A stretch of 64,000 nucleotides of DNA from Streptomyces ficellus (GCF_009739905.1 NZ_CP034279.1:5084001-5148000); one strand, 5' to 3'; positions 8,385-16,729 are shown, counted from the stretch's first letter. Translations and numbers: made by a program. Notes: a model not told the origin generated them from the sequence alone.

Positions 8385-8390
8385 TAGGGT
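8385..8390 (+). promoter_or_regulatory. TAGGGT -10 element, leaderless EI24 promoter
   Basis: TAGGGT ends six bases before ATG 8397. That spacing places the transcription start at or next to the A of the ATG. Confidence 0.5.
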
Positions 8391-8396
8391 GAGGCC

Positions 8397-9191
8397 ATGC
8401 GTGATCTCGGGGTGGGTTTCGGCTATCTGTTGAAGGGTCAGCGCTGGGTCGGCCGGCACGGCCGGTGGCTGGGGTTCGGACTGCTGCCCGGACTGGTCAC
8501 CCTGGTGCTGTACGCCGCGGCGCTGATCGGCCTGGCGTACGGCGCGGACGACCTGATCGGCTGGGCGACCCCCTTCGCCGACGACTGGACCTCGCCCTGG
8601 CAGGGCGTCTTCCGCGGCTTCCTGACGGCGCTGCTCTACGCCTTCGGGCTGTTCCTGGCCGTCGTCACCTTCACCGCCGTGACGCTCCTGGTCGGCCAGC
8701 CGTTCTACGAGTCGCTGTCCGAGGAGGTCGACCGCTCCGAGGGCGGTGACGTGCCCGAGTCGGGACTGCCGCTCTGGCGCGAGCTGTGGATCTCCACCCG
8801 GGACAGCCTGCGCGTCCTCCTGCGCGTCGCCCTGTACGGCGTCCTGCTCTTCGCGCTCGGTTTCATCCCCGTCGTCGGCCAGACCGTCGTCCCCGTGCTC
8901 GGCTTCTGCGTCTCCGGATTCTTCCTGGCCGAGGAGCTCACCTCGGTGGCGCTCCAGCGGCGCCGGGTCGAGTTCAAGGAGCGGCTGGCGATGCTGCGCG
9001 GCCGCCGGATGCTCACCCTGGGCTTCGGTGTCCCCCTGACCCTCGCCTTCCTGGTGCCGTTCGTCGCGGTGTTCCTGATGCCGGGCGCCGTCGCCGGAGC
9101 GACGCTGCTGGTCCGGGACCTGGAGGGCCGGGAGGAGACGGCGGCGGCCACGGAGGACGACCAGGACCGGCGCGGCGCCCCGCATGCCTGA
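8397..9191 (+). CDS. EI24/CysZ-like integral membrane protein
   Basis: A 264-residue membrane protein of the EI24 domain family, which includes the sulfate permease CysZ. About six hydrophobic segments are visible, including WLGFGLLPGLVTLVLYAAAL near residues 25-44, the pair around 78-105 with the family motif LVGQPFYESLSEEVD, and three further segments between 145 and 240. The cytoplasmic C-terminus is acidic. The start has no ribosome-binding site but a TAGGGT element six bases upstream, suggesting a leaderless mRNA. Its last eight bases overlap the LysE-type gene, so the two are probably co-translated. Substrate is unknown. Confidence 0.85.
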   Translation: MRDLGVGFGYLLKGQRWVGRHGRWLGFGLLPGLVTLVLYAAALIGLAYGADDLIGWATPFADDWTSPWQGVFRGFLTALLYAFGLFLAVVTFTAVTLLVGQPFYESLSEEVDRSEGGDVPESGLPLWRELWISTRDSLRVLLRVALYGVLLFALGFIPVVGQTVVPVLGFCVSGFFLAEELTSVALQRRRVEFKERLAMLRGRRMLTLGFGVPLTLAFLVPFVAVFLMPGAVAGATLLVRDLEGREETAAATEDDQDRRGAPHA

Positions 9192-9789
9192 GCTGCTCGC
9201 GGTCGCGGTCATCACCGTCCTCGCGGTGATCAGCCCCGGCGCCGACTTCGCCATGGTGGTGCGCAACAGCTACCTCTACGGCCGTACGACCGGCCTCTTC
9301 GCCGCCACCGGCGTCGCGGCGGGCGTCCTCGTCCACGTCACGTACACGATGCTGGGCGTAGGCCTGCTGATCGCCGCCAACACCGCGCTGTTCACCGCGA
9401 TCAAGCTGCTGGGCGCCGCCTACCTCGTCTACATCGGTGCGCGGACGTTCTTCTCCCGCGCGGAGGTGACGGTCGACCTGGAGTCGAAGCCCGCCCTGTC
9501 GCGGTGGGGCGCGCTGCGCACCGGCTTCCTGACCAACGTACTGAACCCCAAGACCACGCTGTTCGTGGTGTCCACCTTCACCCAGGTCGTCGGCCCGGAC
9601 ACGGCCCGCTGGCAGCAGGCCTCGTACGGCCTGTTCATGTCCGTCGCCCATCTGGCCTGGTTCGGTCTGGTGGCGCTCTTCTTCTCGCACTCACGGCTGC
9701 GGACGTCCATGCTGCGCGCCCAGAAAGCCCTCAACCGCGCCATCGGCGCCACACTGGTGGGGCTGGGGATCACCCTGGGTGTGGCGTGA
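9184..9789 (+). CDS. LysE/RhtB-family exporter
   Basis: A 201-residue inner-membrane exporter of the LysE/RhtB superfamily, which exports amino acids or their derivatives. The N-terminal family signature is ITVLAVISPGADFAMVVRN (Pro-Gly-x-Asp motif near residue 18), followed by about six transmembrane helices and the conserved NVLNPKTTLFVVSTF segment. The ATG overlaps the end of the EI24 gene by eight bases. The encoded cargo cannot be predicted. It lies upstream of the PLP-enzyme operon but is separated by 138 bases, so export of that pathway's product is possible but unproven. Confidence 0.88.
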   Translation: MPELLAVAVITVLAVISPGADFAMVVRNSYLYGRTTGLFAATGVAAGVLVHVTYTMLGVGLLIAANTALFTAIKLLGAAYLVYIGARTFFSRAEVTVDLESKPALSRWGALRTGFLTNVLNPKTTLFVVSTFTQVVGPDTARWQQASYGLFMSVAHLAWFGLVALFFSHSRLRTSMLRAQKALNRAIGATLVGLGITLGVA

Positions 9790-9927
9790 CGACCGCCCGC
9801 CGCGACCGCCTGGGCTGAATCCGGCCGTCTACCGCCCCGACGCCATCCCGTCAGGAAATGTTGGGCATAAAGAGCGGGACGACGGCAGGCGCCGGTCGGC
9901 GTTCCCTCGCGGGAGGACACAGCTGGG

Positions 9928-11490
9928 ATGAGCACGGCTGGGACGGGCACGGCTGGGACGGGCACCGCTGGGACGGGCACCGCTGGGACGGCGGACACGG
10001 CGGCGGACGCGGGCGGCGGGGAGACCCTGTACCTGGAACCACGGCTGGAGGAGCGGCCGGCCGCCCTCCTCACGACGGGGGCAGCCTTCCTCCATACCCT
10101 CGTGGACGCGCTGGGCTCGCCCCTGAACGTCGTGCTGCCCGGGCAGATCGCGGAGAACGCGGAGCGGTTCCGTGCCGTCTTCCGCCGCCACCGGCTCACC
10201 GGACGGGTCTTCTTCGCGCACAAGGCGAACCGTTCCAGCGCGCTGGTGCGGCGCCTGGTCACCACCGACGCCGCCCTCGACGCCGCGTCCCTCGGCGAGA
10301 TGCAGCACGCCCTCGCCTCCGGGTGGACCGGCGACCGCATCATGACCACCGGCCCGAAGGACCCCGAGTTCCTCTGGCTGGCCCTGCGCGCCGGTGCCGT
10401 CGTCAACGTGGACGGCCCCGGCGAGCTGGAACGGGCGGCCGAGCTGGTCCGGGCGTACGGCCTGCCCCGGTGCCGTGTCGTGCTGCGGCTGTCCGGGTTC
10501 GAGACGTCCGGCACCACCCTGCTGTCCCGCCGCAGCCGCTTCGGCACCCCGGCGCGGTCGCTGAAGCACCTGCTCGACACGGCCGACCGGTACCGGGACG
10601 CGGTGGAGCCGATCGGCGTCGGCTACCACCTCGACACCACGAGCCTGGACGAGAAGGCGGCGGCGCTCGAAGGCTGCCTGACGGCGATGGAGGAGATGCG
10701 GGTACGCGGCTTCTCCCCGCGCGCCGTCGACGTCGGCGGCGGCTTCGGCGTCAACTACCTGGCCCACGCCGACCAGTGGTCCCGCTACACGACCGCGCTC
10801 ACCCGGGCGGTCATGGGGGAGCGGCCGCCCCTGACGTGGGACGGCCACGGCTACGGCCTGCGGATGGAGAACGGCACCGTCAAGGGCGCCCTGGGGCTCT
10901 ACCCGGCCCACCGCCCCCTCGCCGGCGCCGGCTACCTCGACGAGCTGCTGTCGCGCCCCGCCGCCGGGCTCGGCGGCCGCCCCCTGGGCACCCTGCTGCT
11001 GGAGAGCCTGCACGAGCTGTACGTCGAGCCCGGGCGGGCGCTCGTGGACCAGTGCGGGATCACCCTGGGCAGGGTGCTGGAGGTCCGGGCCACGGACACC
11101 GGTGCCCACCTGGTGCGGCTCGCGATGAACGCCGGTGACGTCGGCCTGGAGGACCACGGCGTCCTCGTGGACCCGGTCCTCCTGCCCCGCGACATCGGCG
11201 ACGGCGGTGGCGCCGGTGCGGGGCACGCGGCCGTCCACCTCATGGGCAACCTCTGCCTGGAGTCGGACCTGATCACCCGCCGCACCGTCCACCTGCCCCG
11301 GCTGCCGCGCCCCGGCGACCTCCTCGCCTTCCCCAACACCGCCGGCTACTGCATGGACTTCGGCGCCACCCACGCCCAGCGGCAGCCCGTCGCCCGCAGG
11401 GTCGCCGTCGAGCGGGAAGGGGAGTCCTGGCACTGGTGCCTCGACGAGCAGTACTGGCCGATCACACGACCGGGGGGACAGCGCACATGA
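9928..11490 (+). CDS. Y4yA-like fold-type III PLP-dependent decarboxylase
   Basis: A 520-residue member of the ornithine/diaminopimelate decarboxylase superfamily, close in layout to the Y4yA family. The Schiff-base lysine is Lys99 in VFFAHKANRSSA, and the phosphate-binding glycine loop is VDVGGGFGVNYL near residue 270. The C-terminal beta domain carries HLMGNLCLESDLITRR, with the cysteine typical of these decarboxylases. The N-terminus has repeats of TAGTG encoded by a 15-bp tandem repeat. ATG 9928 follows GGGAGGA. It overlaps the next gene by ATGA. It probably decarboxylates an amino acid made or modified by the downstream PLP enzymes; the substrate is unknown. Confidence 0.85.
   Translation: MSTAGTGTAGTGTAGTGTAGTADTAADAGGGETLYLEPRLEERPAALLTTGAAFLHTLVDALGSPLNVVLPGQIAENAERFRAVFRRHRLTGRVFFAHKANRSSALVRRLVTTDAALDAASLGEMQHALASGWTGDRIMTTGPKDPEFLWLALRAGAVVNVDGPGELERAAELVRAYGLPRCRVVLRLSGFETSGTTLLSRRSRFGTPARSLKHLLDTADRYRDAVEPIGVGYHLDTTSLDEKAAALEGCLTAMEEMRVRGFSPRAVDVGGGFGVNYLAHADQWSRYTTALTRAVMGERPPLTWDGHGYGLRMENGTVKGALGLYPAHRPLAGAGYLDELLSRPAAGLGGRPLGTLLLESLHELYVEPGRALVDQCGITLGRVLEVRATDTGAHLVRLAMNAGDVGLEDHGVLVDPVLLPRDIGDGGGAGAGHAAVHLMGNLCLESDLITRRTVHLPRLPRPGDLLAFPNTAGYCMDFGATHAQRQPVARRVAVEREGESWHWCLDEQYWPITRPGGQRT
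9936..9995 (+). repeat. 15-bp tandem repeat at the 5' end of the decarboxylase gene
   Basis: Three nearly exact 15-base units (9936-9950, 9951-9965, 9966-9980) and a partial fourth. They keep frame and encode an Ala/Gly/Thr low-complexity N-terminus, so copy-number changes would alter only a dispensable-looking linker. Confidence 0.8.
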
Positions 11491-12815
11491 GGTACGACAG
11501 CATCACCGACGCCATCGGCAACACCCCGCTGGTGCGCATCGACCCGGAGGTCCACGGTCTGCGCACCGTCGACCTCTACGCCAAACTGGAGATGCTCAAC
11601 CCCTTCGGCTCCCTCAAGGACCGGGCCGCCTGGAACATGGCCCGCCAGGGCCTCGCCGGCGCCCGGGAGCGCGGCGAGACGGTCGTCGAACTGTCCAGCG
11701 GCAACACGGCCAAGGCCCTGGCCCTGATCGCGGGGATGCACGGGCTGCCGTTCAAGAGCGTCACCAACCGGATGCGCGTCCCCGAGATCAAGGACCTGCT
11801 CCTGCTGCTGGGCGCCGAGATCGAGGAGCTGCCCGGTCGGTCCGAGTGCCTCGACCCGACCGACACCGACGACCCGCTGACCCTCTTCCACCAGCGGCTC
11901 AACCGGCCCGGCAGCGCCCACTTCCACACCGACCAGTACTTCAACGCCCGCAACAGCGAGGCGCACGCGTCCGGCACCGGCCCGGAGATCATCGCCGACC
12001 TCGACGGCCGGGCGCCGGACTGGTTCATCGCCTGCGTGGGCACCGCCGGATCGTCGACGGGTGTGGCGACCGCGCTGCGCGCCCACGACCCGTCGGTGGC
12101 CGTGGTGGGGCTCGTCGGCGAGAAGTCCGACTTCATCCCCGGCATCCGCACCGCCGACGAGGTGCAGGAGGTGGGGCTGTTCGACCCGGCGACGTACGAC
12201 ACGATCGAGACCGTCGGCGCCGACGAGGCCATCGACGGCATGGTGACGCTGATCCGCCGCTGCGGCCTGCTCGCCGGGCCGACCGGCGGGGCCGCCTACC
12301 ACGGGGCGGTGCGCCACCTGCGGGAGTTCGACGCCGTCCCGCCACCGGACGGGCGGCGGCGGACGGCCGTCTTCATCGTCTGCGACCGGGCGGAGAGCTA
12401 CCTCGGATACGTACGGCAGCGCCGGCCCGAGCTGCTGGGCCGGCCGCCGGTGAAGAACTCGGTGGCCACCCTGACCGACACAGAGGCCCGCACCGCGACC
12501 GTCATCGACGTCACCGAGGCCCGGAAGTGGATCGCGGAGGAGCATCCGCTGGTGATCGACCTGCGCGGCCCGTTCGCGTACGCCGCGCTGCACATCGACG
12601 GCTCGCTGAACATCGTGGACGAGCTGTTCGACGAGCTGGTGCGGGGCGGCCTGCCGTTCGGGAAGCGCCGCCCGGTGCTGCTGGCGTGCCCGGTGGGGGA
12701 GAAGTCGGCCCGGTACGCGGCCCTGCTGACGAGGATGGGCCACCCCGACGTGCGCAGCCTCGCGGGCGGCATCGTGGCCTGGCGGGACGCGGGTGCCCCG
12801 CTGGTGCGTGACTGA
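11487..12815 (+). CDS. Cysteine-synthase-like PLP enzyme fused to a rhodanese domain
   Basis: A 442-residue two-domain enzyme. Residues 1-320 are fold-type II PLP (CysK/SbnA-like) with the lysine motif NPFGSLKDRAAW (Lys44), the substrate loop ELSSGNTAKAL and the glycine-rich phosphate loop CVGTAGSSTGVATAL. Residues about 340-442 are a rhodanese with DLRGPFAYAALHIDGS and an active-site loop CPVGEKSAR (Cys401). Such a fusion suggests persulfide handling coupled to beta-replacement on an activated serine. ATG 11487 overlaps the stop of the decarboxylase, and the last eight bases overlap the SufS-like gene. The exact substrate is unknown; plain O-acetylserine sulfhydrylase activity is possible but not favoured by context. 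Confidence 0.88.
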   Translation: MRYDSITDAIGNTPLVRIDPEVHGLRTVDLYAKLEMLNPFGSLKDRAAWNMARQGLAGARERGETVVELSSGNTAKALALIAGMHGLPFKSVTNRMRVPEIKDLLLLLGAEIEELPGRSECLDPTDTDDPLTLFHQRLNRPGSAHFHTDQYFNARNSEAHASGTGPEIIADLDGRAPDWFIACVGTAGSSTGVATALRAHDPSVAVVGLVGEKSDFIPGIRTADEVQEVGLFDPATYDTIETVGADEAIDGMVTLIRRCGLLAGPTGGAAYHGAVRHLREFDAVPPPDGRRRTAVFIVCDRAESYLGYVRQRRPELLGRPPVKNSVATLTDTEARTATVIDVTEARKWIAEEHPLVIDLRGPFAYAALHIDGSLNIVDELFDELVRGGLPFGKRRPVLLACPVGEKSARYAALLTRMGHPDVRSLAGGIVAWRDAGAPLVRD

Positions 12816-14019
12816 CGTGACCGGTGTCGCGGCGGAGCTCACGGAACTGGGCCCCTGGCAGCGGGCGTTGCGCGACCAGTTCCCGATCGTCACCGGCCAT
12901 CCGGGCCTGGTGTACCTGGACAGCGCGGCCACCGCGCAGAAGCCGCTGGCCGTGCTGGACGCCGTGCGGCACTACCTCACCACCTCCAACGCCAACGCGG
13001 GCCGCGGCTCCTACCCGTGGGCGAACTCCACGACGGCGCTGGTGGAGACCGCCCGCGAGCGGGTCAAACGGTTCCTGGGCGATCCGGAACCGGACCGGTC
13101 GGCGGTGCACTTCACCAGTGGGACGACGGAGGGGCTGCGGACGGTCGCGCGGGACTGGCTGCCCGGGCTCCTGGCCGACGGCGACGAGATCGTCGTCCCG
13201 TTCCACGACCACATGGCGAACCTGTCACCGTGGCTGGAGGTCCAGGAGGTGCTGGCGCGCCAGGGCGTGCGCGTCGGGGTCCGGGAGCTGCCGTGCCAGG
13301 AGGCGTCGGGTGACTACGACCCGGCGGCGCTCGCCCGGGTCATCGGCCCGCGCACCCGGTTCGTGGCGGTCACGCACGTGCACCACGTGTACGGCGCCGA
13401 CATGAACGTGCACCGGGTCCGCGAGGTGGTCGGGCCGGACGTGCCCATCTGCCTGGACGCGGCGCAGAGCGTGGGGCACCTGCCGGTGTCGGTGGCCGGG
13501 CTGGACGTGGACTTCGTGGTGTTCTCCGGCCACAAGGCGCTGGCCCTGCCGGGTACGGGCGCGGTGTGGGCGCGCGGGCGGCGCGGCCCGGACTTCCGGC
13601 CCGGCGGGTGGCGGGGCACCCCGAACACCGCCGGGATCGTCTCGCTGGTGGCGGCGCTCGACTGGCTGGAGGCCGCGGGGACGGACCGGATCGAGCGCTG
13701 GACGGTGGCGCTCATGTCCCTGCTGACGGACGGGCTCGGCCGGATGGCGGACACGTACGCGGTCCTCGGCTGCCGCGACAGTCTGGCGGCCGGTTCGGGC
13801 GTCCAGCGCCGGCGGAGCCTGGTGACCTTCCGGCACCGCGGGATCGACGCGCACGACCTGGGTTTCGTCCTCTACGACCACGGGTTCATGGTGCGGTCCG
13901 ACGGGCACTGCCAGGCCGGGAAGCGGGAGGGGGACGGGTCGGTGCGCGTCAGCCTCCATGTGCACAACACACCCGAAGAGGTGGGAGCACTCCTCACCAC
14001 CCTCACCAGTCTGCAATGA
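12808..14019 (+). CDS. SufS-like class V aminotransferase / cysteine desulfurase family
   Basis: A 403-residue fold-type I PLP enzyme of the CsdA/SufS family. The PLP lysine is Lys243 in VVFSGHKALALPGTG; the cofactor aspartate is in CLDAAQSVGHLP. A cysteine (Cys368) sits in MVRSDGHCQAG, matching the position of the catalytic cysteine in the SufS motif RTGHHC, and the C-terminal SVRVSLHVHNTPEEV is typical. It may mobilise sulfur from cysteine, or act as a lyase or epimerase on a related amino acid. GTG 12808 overlaps the upstream gene; GTG 12817 is an alternative start. There is no Fe-S assembly gene nearby, so the role is probably in a dedicated pathway. Confidence 0.85.
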   Translation: MTDVTGVAAELTELGPWQRALRDQFPIVTGHPGLVYLDSAATAQKPLAVLDAVRHYLTTSNANAGRGSYPWANSTTALVETARERVKRFLGDPEPDRSAVHFTSGTTEGLRTVARDWLPGLLADGDEIVVPFHDHMANLSPWLEVQEVLARQGVRVGVRELPCQEASGDYDPAALARVIGPRTRFVAVTHVHHVYGADMNVHRVREVVGPDVPICLDAAQSVGHLPVSVAGLDVDFVVFSGHKALALPGTGAVWARGRRGPDFRPGGWRGTPNTAGIVSLVAALDWLEAAGTDRIERWTVALMSLLTDGLGRMADTYAVLGCRDSLAAGSGVQRRRSLVTFRHRGIDAHDLGFVLYDHGFMVRSDGHCQAGKREGDGSVRVSLHVHNTPEEVGALLTTLTSLQ

Positions 14020-14025
14020 TTTTCA
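14011..14025. promoter_or_regulatory. Zur-box-like half site
   Basis: The AT-rich 15-mer CTGCAATGATTTTCA matches the last 11 positions of the Streptomyces Zur consensus TGAAAATGATTTTCA, as I recall it; the left four positions do not match and overlap the last codons of the SufS-like gene. It lies 48 bases before the preferred methyltransferase start, where a zinc-responsive promoter would fit. Confidence 0.4.
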
Positions 14026-14072
14026 ATAGCAGAAGCGGGTGGTTCGTGCGGTGCGGAGGGACGCGGGCGGCT

Positions 14073-14828
14073 ATGGGTGTGAACGCGGTGACGGCCGCTC
14101 GGTGGGTGGAGCGCTGGGAGGACCAGCAGCAGCGGTACGCGGTCGACCGGGAGGAGAGCTTCACCGTCATCGCGGACGTGGTCGAGCACGTGACGCGCGG
14201 TCAGGCCGCGCCGCTCGTCCTCGACCTCGGGAGCGGGCCGGGCTCCCTGGCGGCGCGGCTGGCCTGCCGCCTCCCCGGTGCGGAGGTGCTGGCCGTCGAC
14301 GGCGACCCTCTGCTGCTGGAGCTGGGCAGCACCTACTACGGTGCCGCGCTGCGGTACGTCGAGGCGATGATCGGCGCGCCCGGCTGGCTGGGCGCGCTCA
14401 CCCTGGACCGCCCGGTGGACGCCGCCGTGTCGACGACGGCCCTGCACTACCTGGACCGCGCCACCCTGTTCCGGGTGTACCGGGAGCTGGCGGGGGTGTT
14501 GCGCCCGGGCGGCGTCCTCGTCAACGGGGACCACATGCACCCCGACTCCCCGAAGCTGTCCCAGCTCGCCGCCGACCTCGGGCGCCGCCACGCCGAGCGG
14601 CACCCGGGCCCCGCCCGCGACGACTGGGAGTCCTGGTGGTCGGGCGCGGCCTCCGACCCGGAGCTGGCGCGGTTCCTGGCGCAGCGCGGGAGCCACCGGC
14701 ACCCGGCTTGCGAGGGCAACGACCTGACCGTCTCGCGTCATCTGGACCTGTTGCGCGAGGCCGGGTTCGCGCACGCGGGCGTGGTGTGGCAGCACGGTCT
14801 CAGCCACGTCCTGGCCGCCGTCCGCTGA
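14073..14828 (+). CDS. Class I SAM-dependent methyltransferase
   Basis: A 251-residue Rossmann-fold methyltransferase. SAM motif I is LVLDLGSGPGSLAARLA, the acidic residue after strand 2 is in EVLAVDGDPLLLEL, and the post-I segment DAAVSTTALHYL resembles small-molecule (trans-aconitate/ubiquinone type) methyltransferases. The preferred start is ATG 14073, 12 bases after GGAGGG; ATG 14016, overlapping the previous stop as ATGA, is an alternative that adds 19 residues. It is the last gene of the PLP operon and convergent with the next gene at 19 bases. It could methylate the product of the upstream enzymes. Confidence 0.85.
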   Translation: MGVNAVTAARWVERWEDQQQRYAVDREESFTVIADVVEHVTRGQAAPLVLDLGSGPGSLAARLACRLPGAEVLAVDGDPLLLELGSTYYGAALRYVEAMIGAPGWLGALTLDRPVDAAVSTTALHYLDRATLFRVYRELAGVLRPGGVLVNGDHMHPDSPKLSQLAADLGRRHAERHPGPARDDWESWWSGAASDPELARFLAQRGSHRHPACEGNDLTVSRHLDLLREAGFAHAGVVWQHGLSHVLAAVR

Positions 14829-14847
14829 CCCCGGCCCGGGCGTCGTC

Positions 14848-16077
14848 TCAGCTGCCGGAGGCGGCCACCGCGACGATGGACCTGACCTGGGCGGTGATGT
14901 CGGCCCGGTTGCGCAGGAACTCCGGATCCGTCACCGCGTCGCCGTTGCCGGCGCCGAACTGGAGCACCGGGGTGTGCACATGGCCGCCCGGCAGGCCCCG
15001 CAGGCCCAGCCGGTCGCGCAGCAGCGTGGCGCGGTAGGCGATCTCGTTGGACAGGTAGTCCCCGCCGCCGCCCGCGCGGGCGGCCGAGCCGGGGGTGGGG
15101 CCGGCGGGCCGGACGACGGGCGCGGTGCCGCCCGCCGGGACCTCGGTCACCGACGTGTTGTCGTACACCGGGAACCGGCCCGTGTCCGCCGCGACGATCG
15201 ATGCGTACGGCAGGGTCGTCGTCGTCCACTGCGGCTGCGTCGCCGGGTCGGCGACCGGCACGACGCCCGTCTCGGAGAGGTTCTCGTTGTCGCCGAACCC
15301 GCCGCGCCAGGCGCCGTTGTACCGCTCGATGTCGAAGCGGCCCACCCGGCCCTGGCTCACCGTGGTGAAGGCGTCCAGGTGCGGCAGGTGCGGCCGCAGG
15401 GCCCGCTCCACCTCGCCGTCCGCGAAGTCCGCCCAGCGCACCGGGAACACCGCGGTCTCCACCCGGGCGAGCCGGCCGTCCGCCGTGCGGATCAGGGTGC
15501 CGTCCAGGGCCAGCGCCGCCGCCCCGGACGGGTTGCTGATCCGTACGTCCCGGTCCAGCGTGAACGGGTCGAACCCGGTCACCAGGACGCGCTTGACGCC
15601 CTTGCTGGCGGGGAAGCGGATGGCGTCCTGACCGCGTGAGGCGGTCTCCAGGCGGTCCAGCAGCCGGGCCCGTTCACCGTCGGACAGGGCGAAGCCGGGC
15701 TCCCAGGCGCGCAGTTCCCGCGTCATGGCCAGCCGTGCCCAGTACAGCGGGCGGTCGTCGTCCCGCGCCAGGTCGCCCCCGGCGGGCCCGCGCCCCTGGG
15801 CCCGGTCCACCGCCCGCTGCCACAGCCGCGCACCGTGCCGGGCGACGGCCCGCTCGGCCGCCGCGTACGACCCGGCCGTGCCCAGGGCGGCGGCGAACTC
15901 GGGTGCCACCGTGGCGAATCCGCCGCGGGTGAGGATCTCCCGGGGTACGGCCCGGTCGAGGCGGGCCTCCTCTGCGGTGGGTTCCGCGCCGGGTGTCGCC
16001 GCCGAGGCGGGGAGCGCGGGAACCGTCAGCGCGGCGAGGGCGAGGACCAGGGCTGTACGCGACCGTATCCGGGACAC
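14848..16077 (-). CDS. Secreted pyroglutamyl-peptidase-like protein
   Basis: A 409-residue exported protein. Residues 1-30 are a signal peptide (Arg-rich start, LVLALAALTVPALPASAA). After a helical region, residues from about 150 resemble pyrrolidone-carboxyl peptidases (family C15): VLVTGFDPF, SNPSGAAAL, a segment with GDYLSNEIAYRATLL (here Ser replaces the usual Cys of GxYLCN) and LPGGHVHTPVL with the catalytic-type His. Loss of the nucleophilic cysteine suggests altered or lost peptidase activity. Start: GTG 16077 after GGAAGGA; a longer open frame upstream is antisense noise over the TetR gene. Confidence 0.75.
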   Translation of the reverse strand: MSRIRSRTALVLALAALTVPALPASAATPGAEPTAEEARLDRAVPREILTRGGFATVAPEFAAALGTAGSYAAAERAVARHGARLWQRAVDRAQGRGPAGGDLARDDDRPLYWARLAMTRELRAWEPGFALSDGERARLLDRLETASRGQDAIRFPASKGVKRVLVTGFDPFTLDRDVRISNPSGAAALALDGTLIRTADGRLARVETAVFPVRWADFADGEVERALRPHLPHLDAFTTVSQGRVGRFDIERYNGAWRGGFGDNENLSETGVVPVADPATQPQWTTTTLPYASIVAADTGRFPVYDNTSVTEVPAGGTAPVVRPAGPTPGSAARAGGGGDYLSNEIAYRATLLRDRLGLRGLPGGHVHTPVLQFGAGNGDAVTDPEFLRNRADITAQVRSIVAVAASGS

Positions 16078-16109
16078 TGGGGGCAGTCCTTCCGTAGGGT
16101 GCCGGAACG

Positions 16110-16685
16110 CTACCGCGCCCCCAACAGCCGCAGAAAGTCCCGGAAGGCGGCCGGCATGTCCACCGCGTCCGGATCCAGCAGCCACTGGTACTGGAGCCCG
16201 TCCATCACCGCGGTCAGCAGCGGCGCGGCCTGTTCGGGCGTCAGTCCGCCGGGCAGCCGGTCCCCGAACTCGGCGCGCAGGACGTCCGCCATGTGGGCGC
16301 GCACCTGGGCGTAGCGGCGGGTGAAGAAGTCCCGCGCCGGGTGATCCTCCGTCACGCTCTCGCCGAGCAGCGCCGAGAAGGTCTGCACGATGCCGGGGCG
16401 CATCGCGTTGTACTCGACGAGCGAGTCCAGGAGGTCGAGCCGCCAGCCGTCCCGGGCGGCCGCCCCGCCGCCGCCGGTGTCCCACTGGTCGCGCTCCTCC
16501 AGGACGGCGACCAGCAGCGCCTCCTTGGTGGGGAAGTGGTGCAGGAGCCCCTGCTGGGTCAGGCCGACCCGCTCGGCGACCGCTCCGAGGGAGGCGCCCC
16601 GGTAGCCGCGCTCCGCGATCACTTCGAGTGCCGCGCGCACGATCTCCGCGCGCCGCTCCTCACTCCTGGCCCTGGCCGCTGCCAT
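16110..16685 (-). CDS. TetR-family regulator, probably of the adjacent beta-glucosidase
   Basis: A 191-residue TetR repressor. The N-terminal HTH is clear (AALEVIAERGYRGASLGAVA, then RVGLTQQGLLHHFPTKEALL). The ligand domain has a C-terminal motif LLTAVMDGLQYQWLLDPD common in sugar-linked TetR proteins. It starts at ATG 16685 and is divergent from the GH3 glucosidase with 115 bases between them, so it likely represses that gene and itself in response to a saccharide. Confidence 0.88.
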   Translation of the reverse strand: MAAARARSEERRAEIVRAALEVIAERGYRGASLGAVAERVGLTQQGLLHHFPTKEALLVAVLEERDQWDTGGGGAAARDGWRLDLLDSLVEYNAMRPGIVQTFSALLGESVTEDHPARDFFTRRYAQVRAHMADVLRAEFGDRLPGGLTPEQAAPLLTAVMDGLQYQWLLDPDAVDMPAAFRDFLRLLGAR

Positions 16686-16708
16686 CCACGTACTCCCATC
16701 CGACTGGG

Positions 16709-16729
16709 TAACGGAAACATAACGAAACC
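16709..16729. promoter_or_regulatory. Candidate TetR operator region
   Basis: Within the TetR/glucosidase divergent spacer, the AT-rich sequence TAACGGAAACA (16709-16719) is immediately repeated as TAACGAAACC (16720-16729). It is the only non-GC-rich repeated element there. Its role as the operator is inferred. Confidence 0.4.

Noticed and set aside
9936..9995. CRISPR-like array
   Set aside because: Direct tandem units without spacers inside a coding frame; no cas genes are present.
9928..14828. Assigning the PLP operon as a staphyloferrin B or EDDS cluster
   Set aside because: SbnB and NIS synthetase homologues are missing, and rhodanese and SufS-like proteins are not part of those pathways as I know them.
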